Shown here: piece by piece, positions 50,403-61,670 of the stretch
Numbering within the stretch: the first letter of the stretch is position 1
Layout of the letters: every line of letters begins with the position of its first letter
Made by a program: the position numbers and the translations under genes
Assembly: GCA_963575745.1 (NCBI GenBank)
Contig: CAUYUJ010002770.1
Location: 1 to 64,000 of the forward strand
Direction of reading: 5' to 3'
DNA: 64,000 bases
From: Prorocentrum cordatum
Lineage: Eukaryota > Sar > Dinophyceae > Prorocentrales > Prorocentraceae
Notes under the pieces: generated by a model
Database searches by the model: none
What the model saw: the letters and a program-made list of their open reading frames with translations, nothing else
Told to the model about the DNA's origin: nothing

Positions 50403-50934
50403 GTGCCCAGCGGTCAGCGCCACCGCGGCCTCGTCGGCAACGCCAAACTAGCTGGCCGCTGCGCGCGCGCGAGCATGCGCGGATTTGCGCGGCCGCAGAG
50501 ATGCAGCAACCATGTCCAAGCACTCATCGCAATCGCCGCCGCATGGGTTTTGCAAACAACGTTGCGGTCGGGGATGAATGCGCGAGCAGTGACGCGGACA
50601 ACCCACTGCGAACAATAAATATGTGCCCCACGTAGGTTGCACCACGTCGAGCAACGTATATTGTAGTGCATAGGTTGCTTCACATGACTTGCAGAACAGA
50701 GTGTTTACAACATGTATATATTGCACACCACACGCTGCACCCACATAGTTTGACATCATAGATTGCTCCACGTATGTATGTGTGTATATATATATATATA
50801 TGTGTATGTATTCTGATTTTTGTACATCTATATACGTATTGCACATCATCTATTACACCACGCAGGGTTTACACATATATCGCACCACATAGGCTGCACA
50901 TCATATACTGCACCATGTGCATTGCTCAACATGT
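50403..50934. other. AT-richer region with short ATAGGTTGC repeats
   Basis: Variants of TAGGTTGCACCACG recur at about 50633, 50660, 50757 and 50880, with CACATAG between. (TA)n lies at 50785-50803. No gene is supported. Confidence 0.4.
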
Positions 50935-51312
50935 ACACTTGTGTATGTATGCATGCATGCATGTATGTATGTACGTATGTATGTATGTATGTATGTATGT
51001 ATGTATGTATGTATGTATGTATGTATGTATGCATGCATGCATGCATGCATGCATGCATGTATGCATGTATGTATGTATGTATGTGTGTATGTATGTATGT
51101 ATGTATGTATGTAGTGTATGTATGTAAGTAAGTAAGTAAGTAAGTATGTATGTATGTATGTATGTATGTATGTATGTATGTATGTATGTATGTATGTATC
51201 CTGTCTGTGTATGATGTATGTAGTGTAGGTATGTATGTAAGTATGTATGTATGTATGATGGTATGTATGTATTATATGTTGTATATATATTAATATATAC
51301 ATATATATATAC

Positions 51313-51350
<38 letters not shown>
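50935..51350. repeat. TATG tetranucleotide microsatellite and TA run
   Basis: (TATG)n with interspersed (GCATGCAT) and (TAAG) variants covers 50940-51270. Alternating TA covers 51280-51345. Repeat translation gives YVCMYVCM-type open frames that are not genes. Confidence 0.9.
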
Positions 51351-51351
<1 letters not shown>

Positions 51352-52789
51352 CGGGCTACAGGGCCGGGGGCTCCCTGGCCGGGACCGCAACCCCCCATGG
51401 GAGGATCGGGCCTCCGGGAGCGCCCTTGTCCGGCCCAAGAGGCGCCGAAGACGGTCCAAGCGTGCCTCGAGACGCTTACGATCGATCCAAGACGCCCAAG
51501 ATGGCTCCCAGACGGCCCAAGAGGGCGCCAAGAGGGCCCCAAGATAAGCCCAAGACGGCCAAAGAGGCTCCCAAGACGCTCCAAGAGGCCTCCAAGAGGC
51601 CCCCCCAGAGAGCCCCAAGAGGCCAAAATCGTGTATTTTACGAAGGTTTTGGATACATTTTGCCTTTCCCGCCTTTTCAGCTTTCCGACGCTCCACGACG
51701 GCTCACAGGCTTCCCGCAGACGCCCCAAGACAGCCCAAGAGGCCTCCAAGAGGGCCTCAAGACGGCTCTGGAGGGCCCCAAGACGGCCCAAGACGCGCCC
51801 AAGACCGGCGAAGAGAGGCCCAAGACGGCACCAGGAGGGCTCCAAGAGGGGAACCGCGAACCAGAAATTCGAGCCTCCCGCCTCCACAGGGCCCAGAGAG
51901 GCCCCAAAGGGGCGCCAAGAGGCCCCAGGAGACCCCCAAGATAAACCCAAGACGGCCAAAGAGGCTCCAAGACGCTCCAAGAGGCCTCCAAGAGGGCCCC
52001 CCCCAGAGGGCCCCAAGAGGCCAAAATGTGTAATTTTACGAAAGTTTTGGACACATTTTGCCTTTCCCGCCTTTTCAGCTCTTCGACGCTCCACGACGGC
52101 TCCCAGGCCTCCTGCAGACGCCCCAAGACAGCCCGAGAGCCCTCCAAGAGGGCCTCAGGACGGCTCTGGAGGGCGCCAAGACGGCCCAAGACGCGCCCAA
52201 GACGGGCGAAGAGAGGCCCAAGACGACCCCAGGAGGGCTCCAAGAGGGGAACCGCGAACCAGAAATTCGAGCCGGGCCCCAAGAGGCCCCAGGAGGCCCC
52301 CAAGATAACCCCAAGACGGCCAAAGAGGCCCCGAAGACGCTCCAAGAGGCCTCCAAGAGGCCGCCCCCCCAGAGGGCCCCAAGAGGCCAAAATCGCTCAT
52401 TTATAAAGGTTTTGGATACATTTTGTTTTTCCTGCCTTTTCAGCTTTCCGACGCTCCACGACGGCTCACAGGCCCCCCGCGGACGCCCCAAGACAGCCCA
52501 AGAGGCCTCCAAGAGGGCCTCAAGACGGCTCTGGAGGGCCCCAAGACGGCCCAAGACGCGCCCAAGACGGGCGAAGAGAGGCCCAAGACGGCACCAAGAG
52601 GGCTCCAAGAGGGGAACCGCGAACCAGAAATTCGAGCCTCCCGCCTCCACAGGGCCCCGGGAGGCCCCAAAGGGGACACAAGAGGCCCCAGGAGACCCCC
52701 CAGAGGCACCCAGGAGGCCCGAACGAGGCTTCACGAGGCTCCCAAACAGCCCCGAGGAACCTTACAACGGACGGTGCGGACGAGCCGAT
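51351..52789 (+). repeat. CCAAGAGG modular repeat, block 3 (tandem higher-order units)
   Basis: Three head-to-tail units of about 365-395 bp. Each has an AT-rich core (51628, 52021, 52387: GGTTTTGGATACATTTTG, CGCCTTTTCAGCTTTCCGAC, GCTCCACGACGGCTC), then CCAAGACGGCCC words, then a second landmark (51850, 52250, 52617: GGGAACCGCGAACCAGAAAT, TCGAGCC), then CCAAGAGGCCCC words. Similarity between units is high enough to imply recent tandem amplification. Confidence 0.9.
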
Positions 52790-53105
52790 TTTCGGACCGC
52801 CGCCGCCGCCGGTCCAAGAAAACGGCCTCCTGGACGCCATGCGCGCCGTGGCCCTCCTGCGGTGGCACATCCCGCCCCGGGCCAGCGCAGAGGCCCTCGG
52901 ATCCCAGAGAGAATTCTCCGTCGTCGGCGGTGTCGCCGTCGTCGGCGTCGTCGTCGTCGACGCCGTCCCCGCCCCGGTCACCCCTTGGGACCGCGCTCGC
53001 CCCTTCGACTTCTCGGCTCGCCTCCCGCCGATGTTCTTGTCGCCCTTCGACTTTCGGAGGCTCCTCCGGGGGTCCTGGGTCCAGTGCTCCAGCCTCTCCA
53101 GAGCG
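52790..53105 (+). other. non-repeat GC-rich insert within repeat blocks
   Basis: Lacks the CCAAGAGG word. One frame reads DAMRAVALLRWHIPPRASAE, another is Val-rich. It could be a captured exon fragment. No family was recognised. Confidence 0.3.
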
Positions 53106-53480
53106 CTTCAAGTGGCCGACATCGGTAATTTTTCAAAGGTTTTGGAGAGATTTAGCCTTTTCGGCTGTCCGACGTTCCAAGACGGCCCAATAGGCCCCCA
53201 AGAGCGCCCAAAGACGGTCCAAGAGGGCCACCAGACGACCCCAGAGGCGCCCAAGACAGCCCAAGAGAGCCCCAAGACGGCCCCAAGATGCGCCCAAGAG
53301 GGGACCACGAATCCAAAATTCTACCCTCCCGCTTGAAGAGTGCCCCAGGAGGCCCCAAGGAGCCCCCAAGAGGCCCCAGGAGGCCCCCGAGAGGCACCCA
53401 GGAGGCCCAAACGAGGCTTCAAAAGGTCACAAAACAGCCCCGAGGAAGGCCCCACTACGGCCCCAAAACGGTCACCGAGA
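53106..53480 (+). repeat. CCAAGAGG modular repeat, block 4
   Basis: Single diverged unit: AT-rich core at 53123-53180 (GGTAATTTTTCAAAGGTTTT, TTTTCGGCTGTCCGACGTTC), second landmark near 53305-53335 (GACCACGAATCCAAAATTCT), flanked by CCAAGAGGCCCCAGG words. Confidence 0.8.
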
Positions 53481-53960
53481 AGATGCGAAACTGCGTTCAC
53501 GACGTTCCCGACAGGCCAACCACGAGATCCAAACCAACACCCATGAGGCCTCTGACCCACCACCTAGGGCACCCGCCGCCCGTTCGCCGTCCGCGTAGCA
53601 CGCACCACTTTGTGCTCAACAGCTTCAGTCTCCAAGACAACACCCTGTAGTCAACAGCCCCCGTCTTCAAGGCAACACCCTGTGCTCAACAAGCTCCCGC
53701 TGCAAGAGAGCACCCTTAAGGAATTCATTCAAATCCCGACCCGCCCGCCCGCCCGCCACCCGCCCGCCCGCCGCCCGCCTGGCCGCTCGCCCGCCTTCCG
53801 CGTAGCACGCGCCACCCTGCACTCAACAGCCTCCGCCTCCAAGACAACACCTAGCATTCAACAGCCCCCAGCGCTCCCGGGACTGCCCAGGTCCGCTCCC
53901 AAACGCGCCACGACACGCCAAGAGGGCCCTAAAGCTTGCCAAGACAGCCTCAAGAGGCCC
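53481..53960 (+). repeat. CTCAACAGC minisatellite and CCGCCCG run
   Basis: GTGCTCAACAGC, CTCCAAGACAACACCCT recurs at about 53610, 53650, 53690 and 53820. (CCCGCCCG)n lies at 53740-53790. No gene is supported. Confidence 0.6.
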
Positions 53961-55905
53961 CGGACACGCCGAAGATGGCCTCAGGACGGCCGACGACGCC
54001 GCCAAAACGCCCCAAGAGCGCCTCCAGAGGCCCCTCCACAGGGCCCCGCATTTTTGCGCTATCGCATGTTCCGCCTCCCCACGGTCCCGGACGGCGTCAG
54101 AGGCCGTTCAGATCGCTCCAAGACGGCCGAAGAGGCCCCCAAGAAAGACCAGAGACGGCCCAGGAGGCTCCCCAGATAATTCAACAGGGCTTCGAGAGCG
54201 CCCCAAGAGAGCCCCAAGAGCGACCCAAGAGGGCCGAAGAGCGCGACATTTCAAGGTCTCCAGCCTGAGAGGCTCCTAGGACGCCCCCGGAGGCCATCAA
54301 GAGGCTCCCAAGAAGCCCCGTGAGGCTCCCAAGAGGCCCCCCGGAAGCCCCAATGAGTTCCCAAGGGGCCCCAGGGAGGCCCCCTGCGGGCCCCCAAGAG
54401 ACTTCGGTAAATCGTATTTCCCAGAGCTTTCAGGGAACATGATTCCTTGGGCTTCCGTCCACCGCCCCAACCATGTTTCTAATAGGCTCGCCGACAAGGC
54501 CAAAAAAAGCCCCTCGGTAAGCCCCCAGAGGCCCCCCTGTTAGGAGAGCCGAACAAATTATGTTCCCGGAAAGCTTCCCGGGAACATGATTCTCGGGTTG
54601 CCGCCTTCTCCCCAAACCATGTTCCCTAAACGCCCGCCAGGGTAAAAACACGAGAGCCCCAAGCAGCGCTACCTGCCGTCACGCTCGGAAACGCGTCAGG
54701 TTCCGAAGCCTCCGGAGGCGCCCAACGACACCCCAACAAATCATGTTCCCAGGAAGTCTTACGGTCAGTGCCGCCGACGTTGAAGGAGGACGGTCCAGGA
54801 CTCCCAGAAATCTCCCAAACAGGCTTCCAAGAGGGCGCCGAGACAGCCCAGGGCCGCCCCCACACGGCCCAAGAAAGCCCCAACACAAACGAAAAGGGCC
54901 GCAAGAGGCCCCCAGGAGGCCCCGAAACGAGGACATATCGTTCGAACGCGCCCAAGATGGCCCCCAGGCGGCCCACAAGGCTTCCAACACGGCCCAAAGG
55001 GACGCCAAAATCATTGATTGTCCTTCGATTTTTGATGGACACACCCCACGAGGGCGCCGAGACGGCCCACGAGGGCGCCGAGACGGCCCAGGGACGCCCT
55101 GCCGCGGGCACGAGGTGGGGCCCGGGATGGGGCCCTCGCGCCGGGAGGCCCGGGGGCCCTGCCGTGGCGCTGGGGGCTTTGTAAAGTCGCCAGAAGACGA
55201 CCCTGGATTGCCAGAAATGGCGTTTCCACACAACGAACACGACCAATGACCGCCCGAGATCACCCCAGAATTGGTCCCTGACTGTCCAAGAGGCTTCCAA
55301 GACGCCCCAAGAGGTCTCCAAGATGGCTCCCAAGGAGCCCCAGGAGGCACAACTAATTTGTTTTCCTTTGGTTTTTGATCGATTTTCGAGTTCTCGCCTT
55401 TTGAGTTTCCTGACGCCCTCGACGGCCCAAGAGGCTTCAATTTCCGCTCCAAGGCATCCCCAGAGGCCTCGAAGACGGTCTCAAGACAGCCCACGGGGGT
55501 CCCAAGACGGTTCCAGAGGCGTCCAAGGCGGAGCGAGAGGGCCCCAACACGGCCCCAAGATGGAGGGTTGACACGACCCGAAAATCCGAGTCTTCCATCC
55601 CGAGAGGCTCTCAGGAGGCCCCGCGAAGCCCTAACAGGCTGCAAGAGGCCCCAAGAAGCCCCCCCAGGGGGCCGAAGCGTATCCAAGAGGCCTCCCACGA
55701 AGGCCCCAAGAGGCACAAATCCATGTCTTGCCGTAAGTGTTTGATTGATGTTAGAGTTTTCAGCCTTTTGGTGTCCTGACGCTCCAAGACGGCCCAAAAG
55801 GCCTCCAAGACCAATCCAAGATAGCCCATGAGGCCTCCAACAGGGCCCAAGACAGCCCGAGAGGGCACCAATACAGCCGCAAGGGGGGCCCAAGAGGGGT
55901 AAGAC
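53961..55905 (+). repeat. CCAAGAGG modular repeat, block 5
   Basis: Several diverged units with AT-rich cores at about 55000-55040, 55350-55425 and 55715-55790, and second landmarks near 55570-55605. At 54415-54760 an intervening sequence repeats AACATGATTC, CCCAAACCATGTT two to three times. The last unit breaks off at GGGGTAAGACGAACC (55896-55910), directly abutting the spliced leader. Confidence 0.8.
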
Positions 55906-55910
55906 GAACC

Positions 55911-55961
55911 TCCGTAGCCATTTTGGCTCAAGCCATTGTGACTCAAGCCACTTTTGGCTTC
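55911..55961 (+). other. relict spliced leaders (three nested copies)
   Basis: 55911-55932 is a perfect DinoSL (TCCGTAGCCATTTTGGCTCA then AG). It is followed by CCATTGTGACTCAAG (55933-55947; 13 of 15 match to the 15-nt SL 3' part) and CCACTTTTGGCTTC (55948-55961). Each inner copy starts at the CC after the internal AG of the leader, as expected if a genomic relict was used as a new trans-splice acceptor. Genomic SL relicts are known marks of retroposed mRNAs in dinoflagellates. Confidence 0.95.
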
Positions 55962-56100
55962 ATCGTTGGGGCCCCGGTGATGAGCAAGTGACCAGCGCAA
56001 CCTTTGCGGCTCGCGCCTCGTCAGAGGATCCCCACATCGGTTGTGCGTTTTCTGACCTGGCGGTCGACATCGCTCTGGCTGGAAAAACCAGCGAGCGGTG

Positions 56101-58374
56101 ATGAGATTGGTGCTATTATGCTTGTGCTTATTTGGCTTCTCTGAGTTTCAACCCGCCCTTGCGTCCTCCGAGGCGGGCGTCACTTGTAACCCGCAGTGGT
56201 GCCGGGATTATGCCAGAGACTGCTTGGCTGGAACAGAATCACAGCCATGCTCATGCGAGAAGGGCGTCTGGCGCGTTATTGACAAACCTTCGCATGTATC
56301 AGCTTTTGCACCACGGTTTTATCGCTTCACATGTTGTACGGAAGACGACCCATACAACACAAGCAAACTTGCCCGTTTCACGTTTGATAGAGATGCTTGT
56401 GGAGATTACAGCAGCACGCATATGTTTGTCGCTTCCATTCTGACTGCAATCGCATTCGCCACAGGAGCAATATTGTGGAAAGGATGTCGAGTTTGCCATG
56501 GGTATGTCCACAGGCCAGCCAAGATAATAGCGCAGGATGAGAACGTGGAGAACTCGACCAACGTGCTAGATGGAGGCCGATTGCATGACAGCATTCCTCC
56601 ACATCGTTGGTGCGTTACGCGGGCGGACCTGCAGCAGTTCAGGAGATTAGTGCGGCGGGCAGTTTTGGATGGACGCATCCAGCCCACGGAAGCAGACCTG
56701 TTCGATCCAAGAGATGACGTGATAGGACCATGCGTTTACAGCGTCACCGATCAGTACGTCACACCCGTCACTGCCCGCGCAGGGAATCCGAGCTGGGCGC
56801 TGATGCTTCACCCAGATGGCCTCGCGTGTGACCTTTTCATTACACATAGCTGGAAAGAAGGCATTTATGAGCTTGTCGACAAAGTCATCTACTCGTGGCC
56901 TGCTGGGAAACGACATGTGTATCTATGTTTCCTGTCTAACCCACAGAACCTCGATATTGCGCGTCTCGTATCGAGCCCAAACGATTCTCCGTTTGCCCGC
57001 GCGCTACGCTCGGCAACGGACATGATGGTCGTGTCCAACCGCAGAGAAAGTATTTATAGCAGGGTTTGGTGCACTTACGAGGCCCACTTGGCATACACCT
57101 TGGACAAGCGAATCTTCTGCGCGACAAGTCCAATTCATGACTTTTGGCATCGCGTCGCATCCCAACTCGGTGTATGCCTCGTTGGGCTAAGCATTGGCGC
57201 TGCGTGCCTTCTTCTTCTTACTTTCATCGCCTTCGAGCACTTCGCGTTACTTGTCAGGAACCTGTTGATTTTGGTATTGTGTTGTACCACGACGACCTGG
57301 AAATACCACATGAAAATCCCATGGGGCACTGCTTGCCGCCGTTCTAGTTGCGTGGCGGTCCTTTTTGGTGGTATCGGCGTGGGCTTCGTATGGCAAGTGG
57401 ACATGACGTACTCAATGAATTGGTTTGGCGCCCTGCTGTTTTTGGCTTTCGGCCTCTGCGTGGAAGCTGACCGTTTATGGGCGGTCGTTGCCGTTCGAGA
57501 GAAAGTGAATCTGTCGTTGGGCTACACGGGCCACATTCGTGACGCACAGTGTTCTGTGCCTGCAGACGGCGAACTGATTCGCGGCGAACTACAGGAGGAA
57601 ACCCAAGAGATCGCTGTAGACCAAAGCGTGGAATGTCTGATTTGCACAGGTCTCTCCACCAAGCTCTTGCGCGACACGGCGCAGCGAGTCGGCAAATTGG
57701 GTAATGTTACCAATTGGAATTTGGCTTCGATAGTCGGGCATGTGGGTGGAATTTGGGTGTGGCTTCCTGCTCATTCGACTGGGAGCGACGTCTGCACTGT
57801 GGATCATGGCATCTCGGCTTTCATCTGCATCCTTCAAGGAGTGACTTGGTCAGTCTTGTTTGTTTTCGTGTTGAGCACAGACCGGAAGGCATTTGCAGCG
57901 ACGTCTGTCGTCACTTTGCTCGTTTGCTTACCGATAAGGGCTGTCAGCATTTGTGCCTTCGTGTTCTCCATTGCTCTGGTCATGGGGCCCTTGGTGCTGT
58001 TACTCACGCTGGCAGGGCCTGCCAACGTCGCTCGTGTGCCTCTTGTAGGCCCCGCACTTGTTCGATGTTTCATAGGCGACTGGGATATGCGCAATTCTTG
58101 CGCACGCCGTTCCGAGCGTGAACGCCGGCGATTTTCCAAGGAGCTCTCGGATTCTCAGCATAAACTTGCGTCTATCTATGGCAAGCTCGAGCAAGATCTG
58201 ACCCGAGACTCGCGCCCGAGCTTAACCAGTACGCCTTCAGACCTCGAAGGAACCTCGTCCACAAATCGCATGGGCCGAACAAGCTCGGTTTCCAGTTGCG
58301 GAGGCGACTCGCCCAAAACCCGCCAAAGCGGTTCGGGAATTGTTTCAAGCAGCCAACTCTTGCAGGCCCTCTGA
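56101..58374 (+). CDS. multi-pass membrane protein with TIR-like domain (retrocopy)
   Basis: Intact single-exon gene of 757 codons from ATG 56101. Signal peptide (MRLVLLCLCLFGFSEFQPAL) and a Cys-rich lumenal part (CNPQWCRDYARDC; FTCCTEDDPYNTS). First membrane helix about 107-128 (FVASILTAIAFATGAILW). The cytosolic TIR-like domain (about 230-340) has DLFITHSWKEGIYELVDKVI, YLCFLSNPQNLDI, SPFARALRSATDMMVVSN and YSRVWCTYEAHLAY. Six or more further helices follow (LGVCLVGLSIGAACLLLLTF; FGALLFLAFGLCVEADRLW; VVTLLVCLPIRAVSICAFVF). The C-tail has a short coil (KELSDSQHKLASIYGKLEQD) and is Ser-rich. Similar SHSW-type proteins are numerous in dinoflagellates. The substrate is unknown; sensing or signalling is plausible. 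The relict leaders mark it as a reintegrated cDNA. Confidence 0.9.
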   Translation: MRLVLLCLCLFGFSEFQPALASSEAGVTCNPQWCRDYARDCLAGTESQPCSCEKGVWRVIDKPSHVSAFAPRFYRFTCCTEDDPYNTSKLARFTFDRDACGDYSSTHMFVASILTAIAFATGAILWKGCRVCHGYVHRPAKIIAQDENVENSTNVLDGGRLHDSIPPHRWCVTRADLQQFRRLVRRAVLDGRIQPTEADLFDPRDDVIGPCVYSVTDQYVTPVTARAGNPSWALMLHPDGLACDLFITHSWKEGIYELVDKVIYSWPAGKRHVYLCFLSNPQNLDIARLVSSPNDSPFARALRSATDMMVVSNRRESIYSRVWCTYEAHLAYTLDKRIFCATSPIHDFWHRVASQLGVCLVGLSIGAACLLLLTFIAFEHFALLVRNLLILVLCCTTTTWKYHMKIPWGTACRRSSCVAVLFGGIGVGFVWQVDMTYSMNWFGALLFLAFGLCVEADRLWAVVAVREKVNLSLGYTGHIRDAQCSVPADGELIRGELQEETQEIAVDQSVECLICTGLSTKLLRDTAQRVGKLGNVTNWNLASIVGHVGGIWVWLPAHSTGSDVCTVDHGISAFICILQGVTWSVLFVFVLSTDRKAFAATSVVTLLVCLPIRAVSICAFVFSIALVMGPLVLLLTLAGPANVARVPLVGPALVRCFIGDWDMRNSCARRSERERRRFSKELSDSQHKLASIYGKLEQDLTRDSRPSLTSTPSDLEGTSSTNRMGRTSSVSSCGGDSPKTRQSGSGIVSSSQLLQAL

Positions 58375-59695
58375 CCTTTCGAGGCATTGCTTCTAATACC
58401 TCCATGAACGCATGTGCAGGCAAGCAGCGCGTCAGCGGGATGTCAGATTCAGCGGCGCTGAATATACGTATATTCGTGCATATATATAGATATATTTATA
58501 TTGTATCGGAGTGGATGGTATGCTATCACACCGTGAGGAGGCATGACGAAAACGGTCCGGGCAAGTCCCAGCAGGACCCGAGACACCTCAAGAGAGTTCC
58601 TGTGCCTTCCATATATTTTCTGCCTCCTGTCTCTGTCCTTCATCCTCCCTGCTGCACGTGCTCCGCCACCTGGCGTGACAGCGCGTGAATTATGCTTTAA
58701 GGCAGTTTGTTCTCCGTCCTCTGGCATTTCCTCGTTTCTTCTGCACGTGCTCCGCCTGCACGCGTGGCAGCGCGTGCATTCTATTTCAGGGCAGTTTTTG
58801 CCCCGTCCCTCGTCATCCCTCGTGCTTCCCGCACACGTTTGGCCAGACAGGCCAAGAACATCCAAGGAAGCCCTGCGACATCCCATGACCGGCCCAAGAC
58901 GGACACAGCCCTCCTCCGACCGCGAGTCGCCCGGAAACCCCGGCCCTTCGTCTCATCATAGCGCCAGAGATGCAGGCGCGCGCCGTCAAGTTCTACAGCT
59001 GCGCGATCGTGCCCCGATTGAGGGGCTCGAGTCGCCCGCCCGCTCGGCGCGACGGCTCTCGCGCGGCCTGCGGGCGGTCCGAGGGCCACCTGCGGTGTCT
59101 TTCACTGCTGCTCGCTCGTGGCAGACAGCTTCCCTGCCCTCCCCCTGGCGCTCGGAAGGCGGTTTCTGGCCCTGGTGGCTCCGTCGTTCGTGTGCTAGGA
59201 GGTGGCCTTCGGTGGTTGTTGGCCTCCCGCAGGCTCTTCGGTCATGTATTCGAGGGTTGAAGAGAGAGCGCCTCTGGGGAACAAAAAAAATATTCACTGC
59301 GTGGAGCTCCCCATATGTGCATCTCATGTTTTATGTCATGCCGTGGTGAGCGTCTGTCATGAGCGGTCGACTACAATAGCGCGTCCACGTGGGCGACAGG
59401 GCCGACGAAAACGAGTGATCCCTAATGCGAGTGATTGCGTATGAGTCAGAGTGAGCTTTGAGTATGGTTGAATGCGAGCCTCTTCCTCTTCATCCCCCCT
59501 CCTCAGCTGCCAGGCCTTCCCCTTTTCAGCCCGTGGTAGCTTTGGAGCTTCCCATATGTGCATATGTTGTAGGATAGTTGGCAGTGGGGTATGTAAGACG
59601 AGCGTTTAGCCACACAAGGCCATAAGTGCATGTCATGTTGGAGGATAGTGCCACGGTGAGCATTTCCAACGATCCCTGCACACAACCACCGCCCC
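58375..59695. other. 3' flank of membrane-protein gene; tandem duplication
   Basis: No poly-A stretch is seen after the stop. (TA)-rich DNA lies at 58480-58500. A segment of about 85-90 bp is repeated at about 58650 and 58740 (CTGCACGTGCTCCGCC, GCAGCGCGTG, GGCAGTTT). Frames in 58970-59260 have no recognisable domain. TTTGGAGCTTCCCATATGTG at about 59540 resembles GTGGAGCTCCCCATATGTGC at 59300. Confidence 0.45.
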
Positions 59696-59727
59696 CCCCC
59701 TCGCAGTCACCCCCTATGAATATATAC

Positions 59728-59771
<44 letters not shown>

Positions 59772-59995
59772 TGGACTTCGGAACAAACGTTCTGCTCGCG
59801 TCAAGGACCTTCGAGCGAAGCGCCCTCCTCCTCCTCCTGTTCCTCCGCCCCCTCCCTTCTCCTGCTCCTGCTCCTCCTCCTCATCCTCGTGCCCCCCCTC
59901 CCCCTCCGCACCCCCATGCCCTTCCTCACGATCCCCCGCCTCCTCCTCCTCATCCTGTTCCTCCTCCTCATCCTCGTTCCTGTCATTTCCCTCCC
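59696..59995. repeat. TA microsatellite and CTC tract
   Basis: (TA)n at 59718-59769. CTCCTCCTC-rich 59823-59990. Confidence 0.85.
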
Positions 59996-59999
59996 TGTT

Positions 60000-61215
60000 G
60001 AGCCCAGAAACAAGCGAACCGCCTGACACATCCCCACAATATGGCCGCGAACGTGCCCGTGCAACCACCCCTGGCGGCACCCCATAGGGGTGCTGCAACC
60101 AGCGCCCCGCTTATGGCATCATGCACATCTGCTCTCCACGCGAAGGTTGTTGGGCCCCAGAAACAAGCGATCCGCCTGAGACATCCCCGACAAATGGGCC
60201 GCGAACGAGCCCGTGCAACCACCCCTGGCGGCTGCCCCTTAGGGGTGCTGAAACCAGCGCCCCGCCTGAAACATCCCCACGATCTGCTCTCCAAGCGAAA
60301 GATGTTGAGCCCGGAAACAAGCAAACCGCTTAAGACATCCCCACAACATGGCCGCGAACGAGCCCGTGCAACCACCCCTGGCGGCTTATGAAGGGGAAGA
60401 AAATCCCCTTAGGGGTGCTGAAACCAGCGCCCCGCCTGATACATCCTCACAATCTGCTCTCCAAGCGAAGGATGTTGGGCCCAGAAACAAGCAAACCGCC
60501 TGAGACATCCCCACAAAATGGCCGCGAACGAGCCCGTGCAACCACCCCTGGCGGCTCCCCTTAGGGGTGCTGAAACCATCGCCCCGCCTGAGACATCCTC
60601 ACAATCTGCTCTCCAAGCAAAGGATGTTGAGCCCAGAAACAAGCAAACCGCCTGAGACATCCCCACAAAATGGCCGCGAACGAGCCCGTGCAACCATCCC
60701 TGGCGGCTCCCCTTAGGGGTGCTGAAATGAGCGCCTCGCTCGAGACATCCTCCAAATCTGCTCCGAAAGCGAAGGATGTTGGGCACAGAAACAGGCAAAC
60801 CGCCTGAGACATCCCCACAATATGGCCGCGAACGAGCCCGTGCAACCACCCCTGGCGGCTCCCCTTAGGGGTGCTGAAACCAGCGCCCCGCCTGAGACAT
60901 CCTCACAATCTGCTCTCCGAGCGAAGGATGTTGGGCCCAGAAACAAGCAAACCGCCTGAGACATCCCCACAAAATGGCCGCGAACGAGCCCGTGCAACCA
61001 CCCCTGGCGGCTCCCCTTATGGGTGCTGAAATGAGCGCCTCGCTCGAGACATCCTCCAAATCTGCTCCGAAAGCGAAGGATGTTGGGCACAGAAACAGGC
61101 AAACCGCCTGAGACATCCCCACAAAATGGCCGCGAACGAGCCCGTGCAACCACCCCTGGCGGCTCACCTTAGGGGTGCTGAAACCAGCGCCCCGCCTGAG
61201 ACATCCTCACAAATC
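60000..61215 (+). repeat. 152-bp satellite, eight copies
   Basis: The landmark ATGGCCGCGAACG occurs at about 60040, 60193, 60347, 60518, 60669, 60821, 60973 and 61125. Spacing is 151-154 bp except for one 171-bp interval. Each unit holds two boxes of the type CTGAGACATCCYCACAA, one before AATGGCCGCG and one before TCTGCTCTCC. Frames on the minus strand are open through it by chance of unit length. Confidence 0.95.
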
Positions 61216-61224
61216 TTATGTGTG

Positions 61225-61440
61225 TTGAGTAAATCTGAGTATGAGTAGGTCTGAGTATGAGTATGCCTGAGTATGCGTAAGTCTGTGTATGAGTAAGTCT
61301 GTGTATGAGTAATTCTGGGTATGAGTAGGTCTGTGTATGAGAAACTCTGTGTATGTGTACGTCTGGGTATGAGTAAGTCTGAGTATGAGTAATACTGTGT
61401 ATGAGTAAGTCTGGGTATGAGTAAGTCTGTGTACTAGCCG
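61225..61440 (+). repeat. GTATGAGTAAGTCTG minisatellite
   Basis: Units of 12-16 bp with GTATGAGTARGTCTG, about fifteen copies. No stops on the minus strand, hence a spurious open frame. Confidence 0.9.
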
Positions 61441-61670
61441 GCCGCTCTGCGGTTGATCGGGAGTTTCTGTATATAGAAGAAGGTGCGTGCGCCTGTTGGC
61501 GAGGGTGAGGATGAGGTTCCTCCTCCTCCTCCTCCTCCTCCTCCTCCTCCTCCATCCTTCTCTTGCCTCCGTCTGTCCTCCTCCACCCCGCAGCTCCATC
61601 AGCTTCTCCTCCTCCTCCTCCTCCTCCTCCTCCTCCTCCTCCTCCTCCTCCTCATTCCTCCTCTGGGCAC
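61441..61670 (+). repeat. CTC trinucleotide tracts
   Basis: (CTC)n at 61518-61554 and 61606-61652, separated by about 50 bp of complex sequence. Confidence 0.9.

Noticed and set aside
50917-51700. Long YIHTYIHT / CMYVCMYV frames
   Set aside because: Translation of the TATG microsatellite on either strand.
55911-55932. Spliced-leader RNA gene
   Set aside because: An SL RNA gene would have a GT donor and Sm-like site after CTCAAG; instead a truncated second leader and a coding gene follow.
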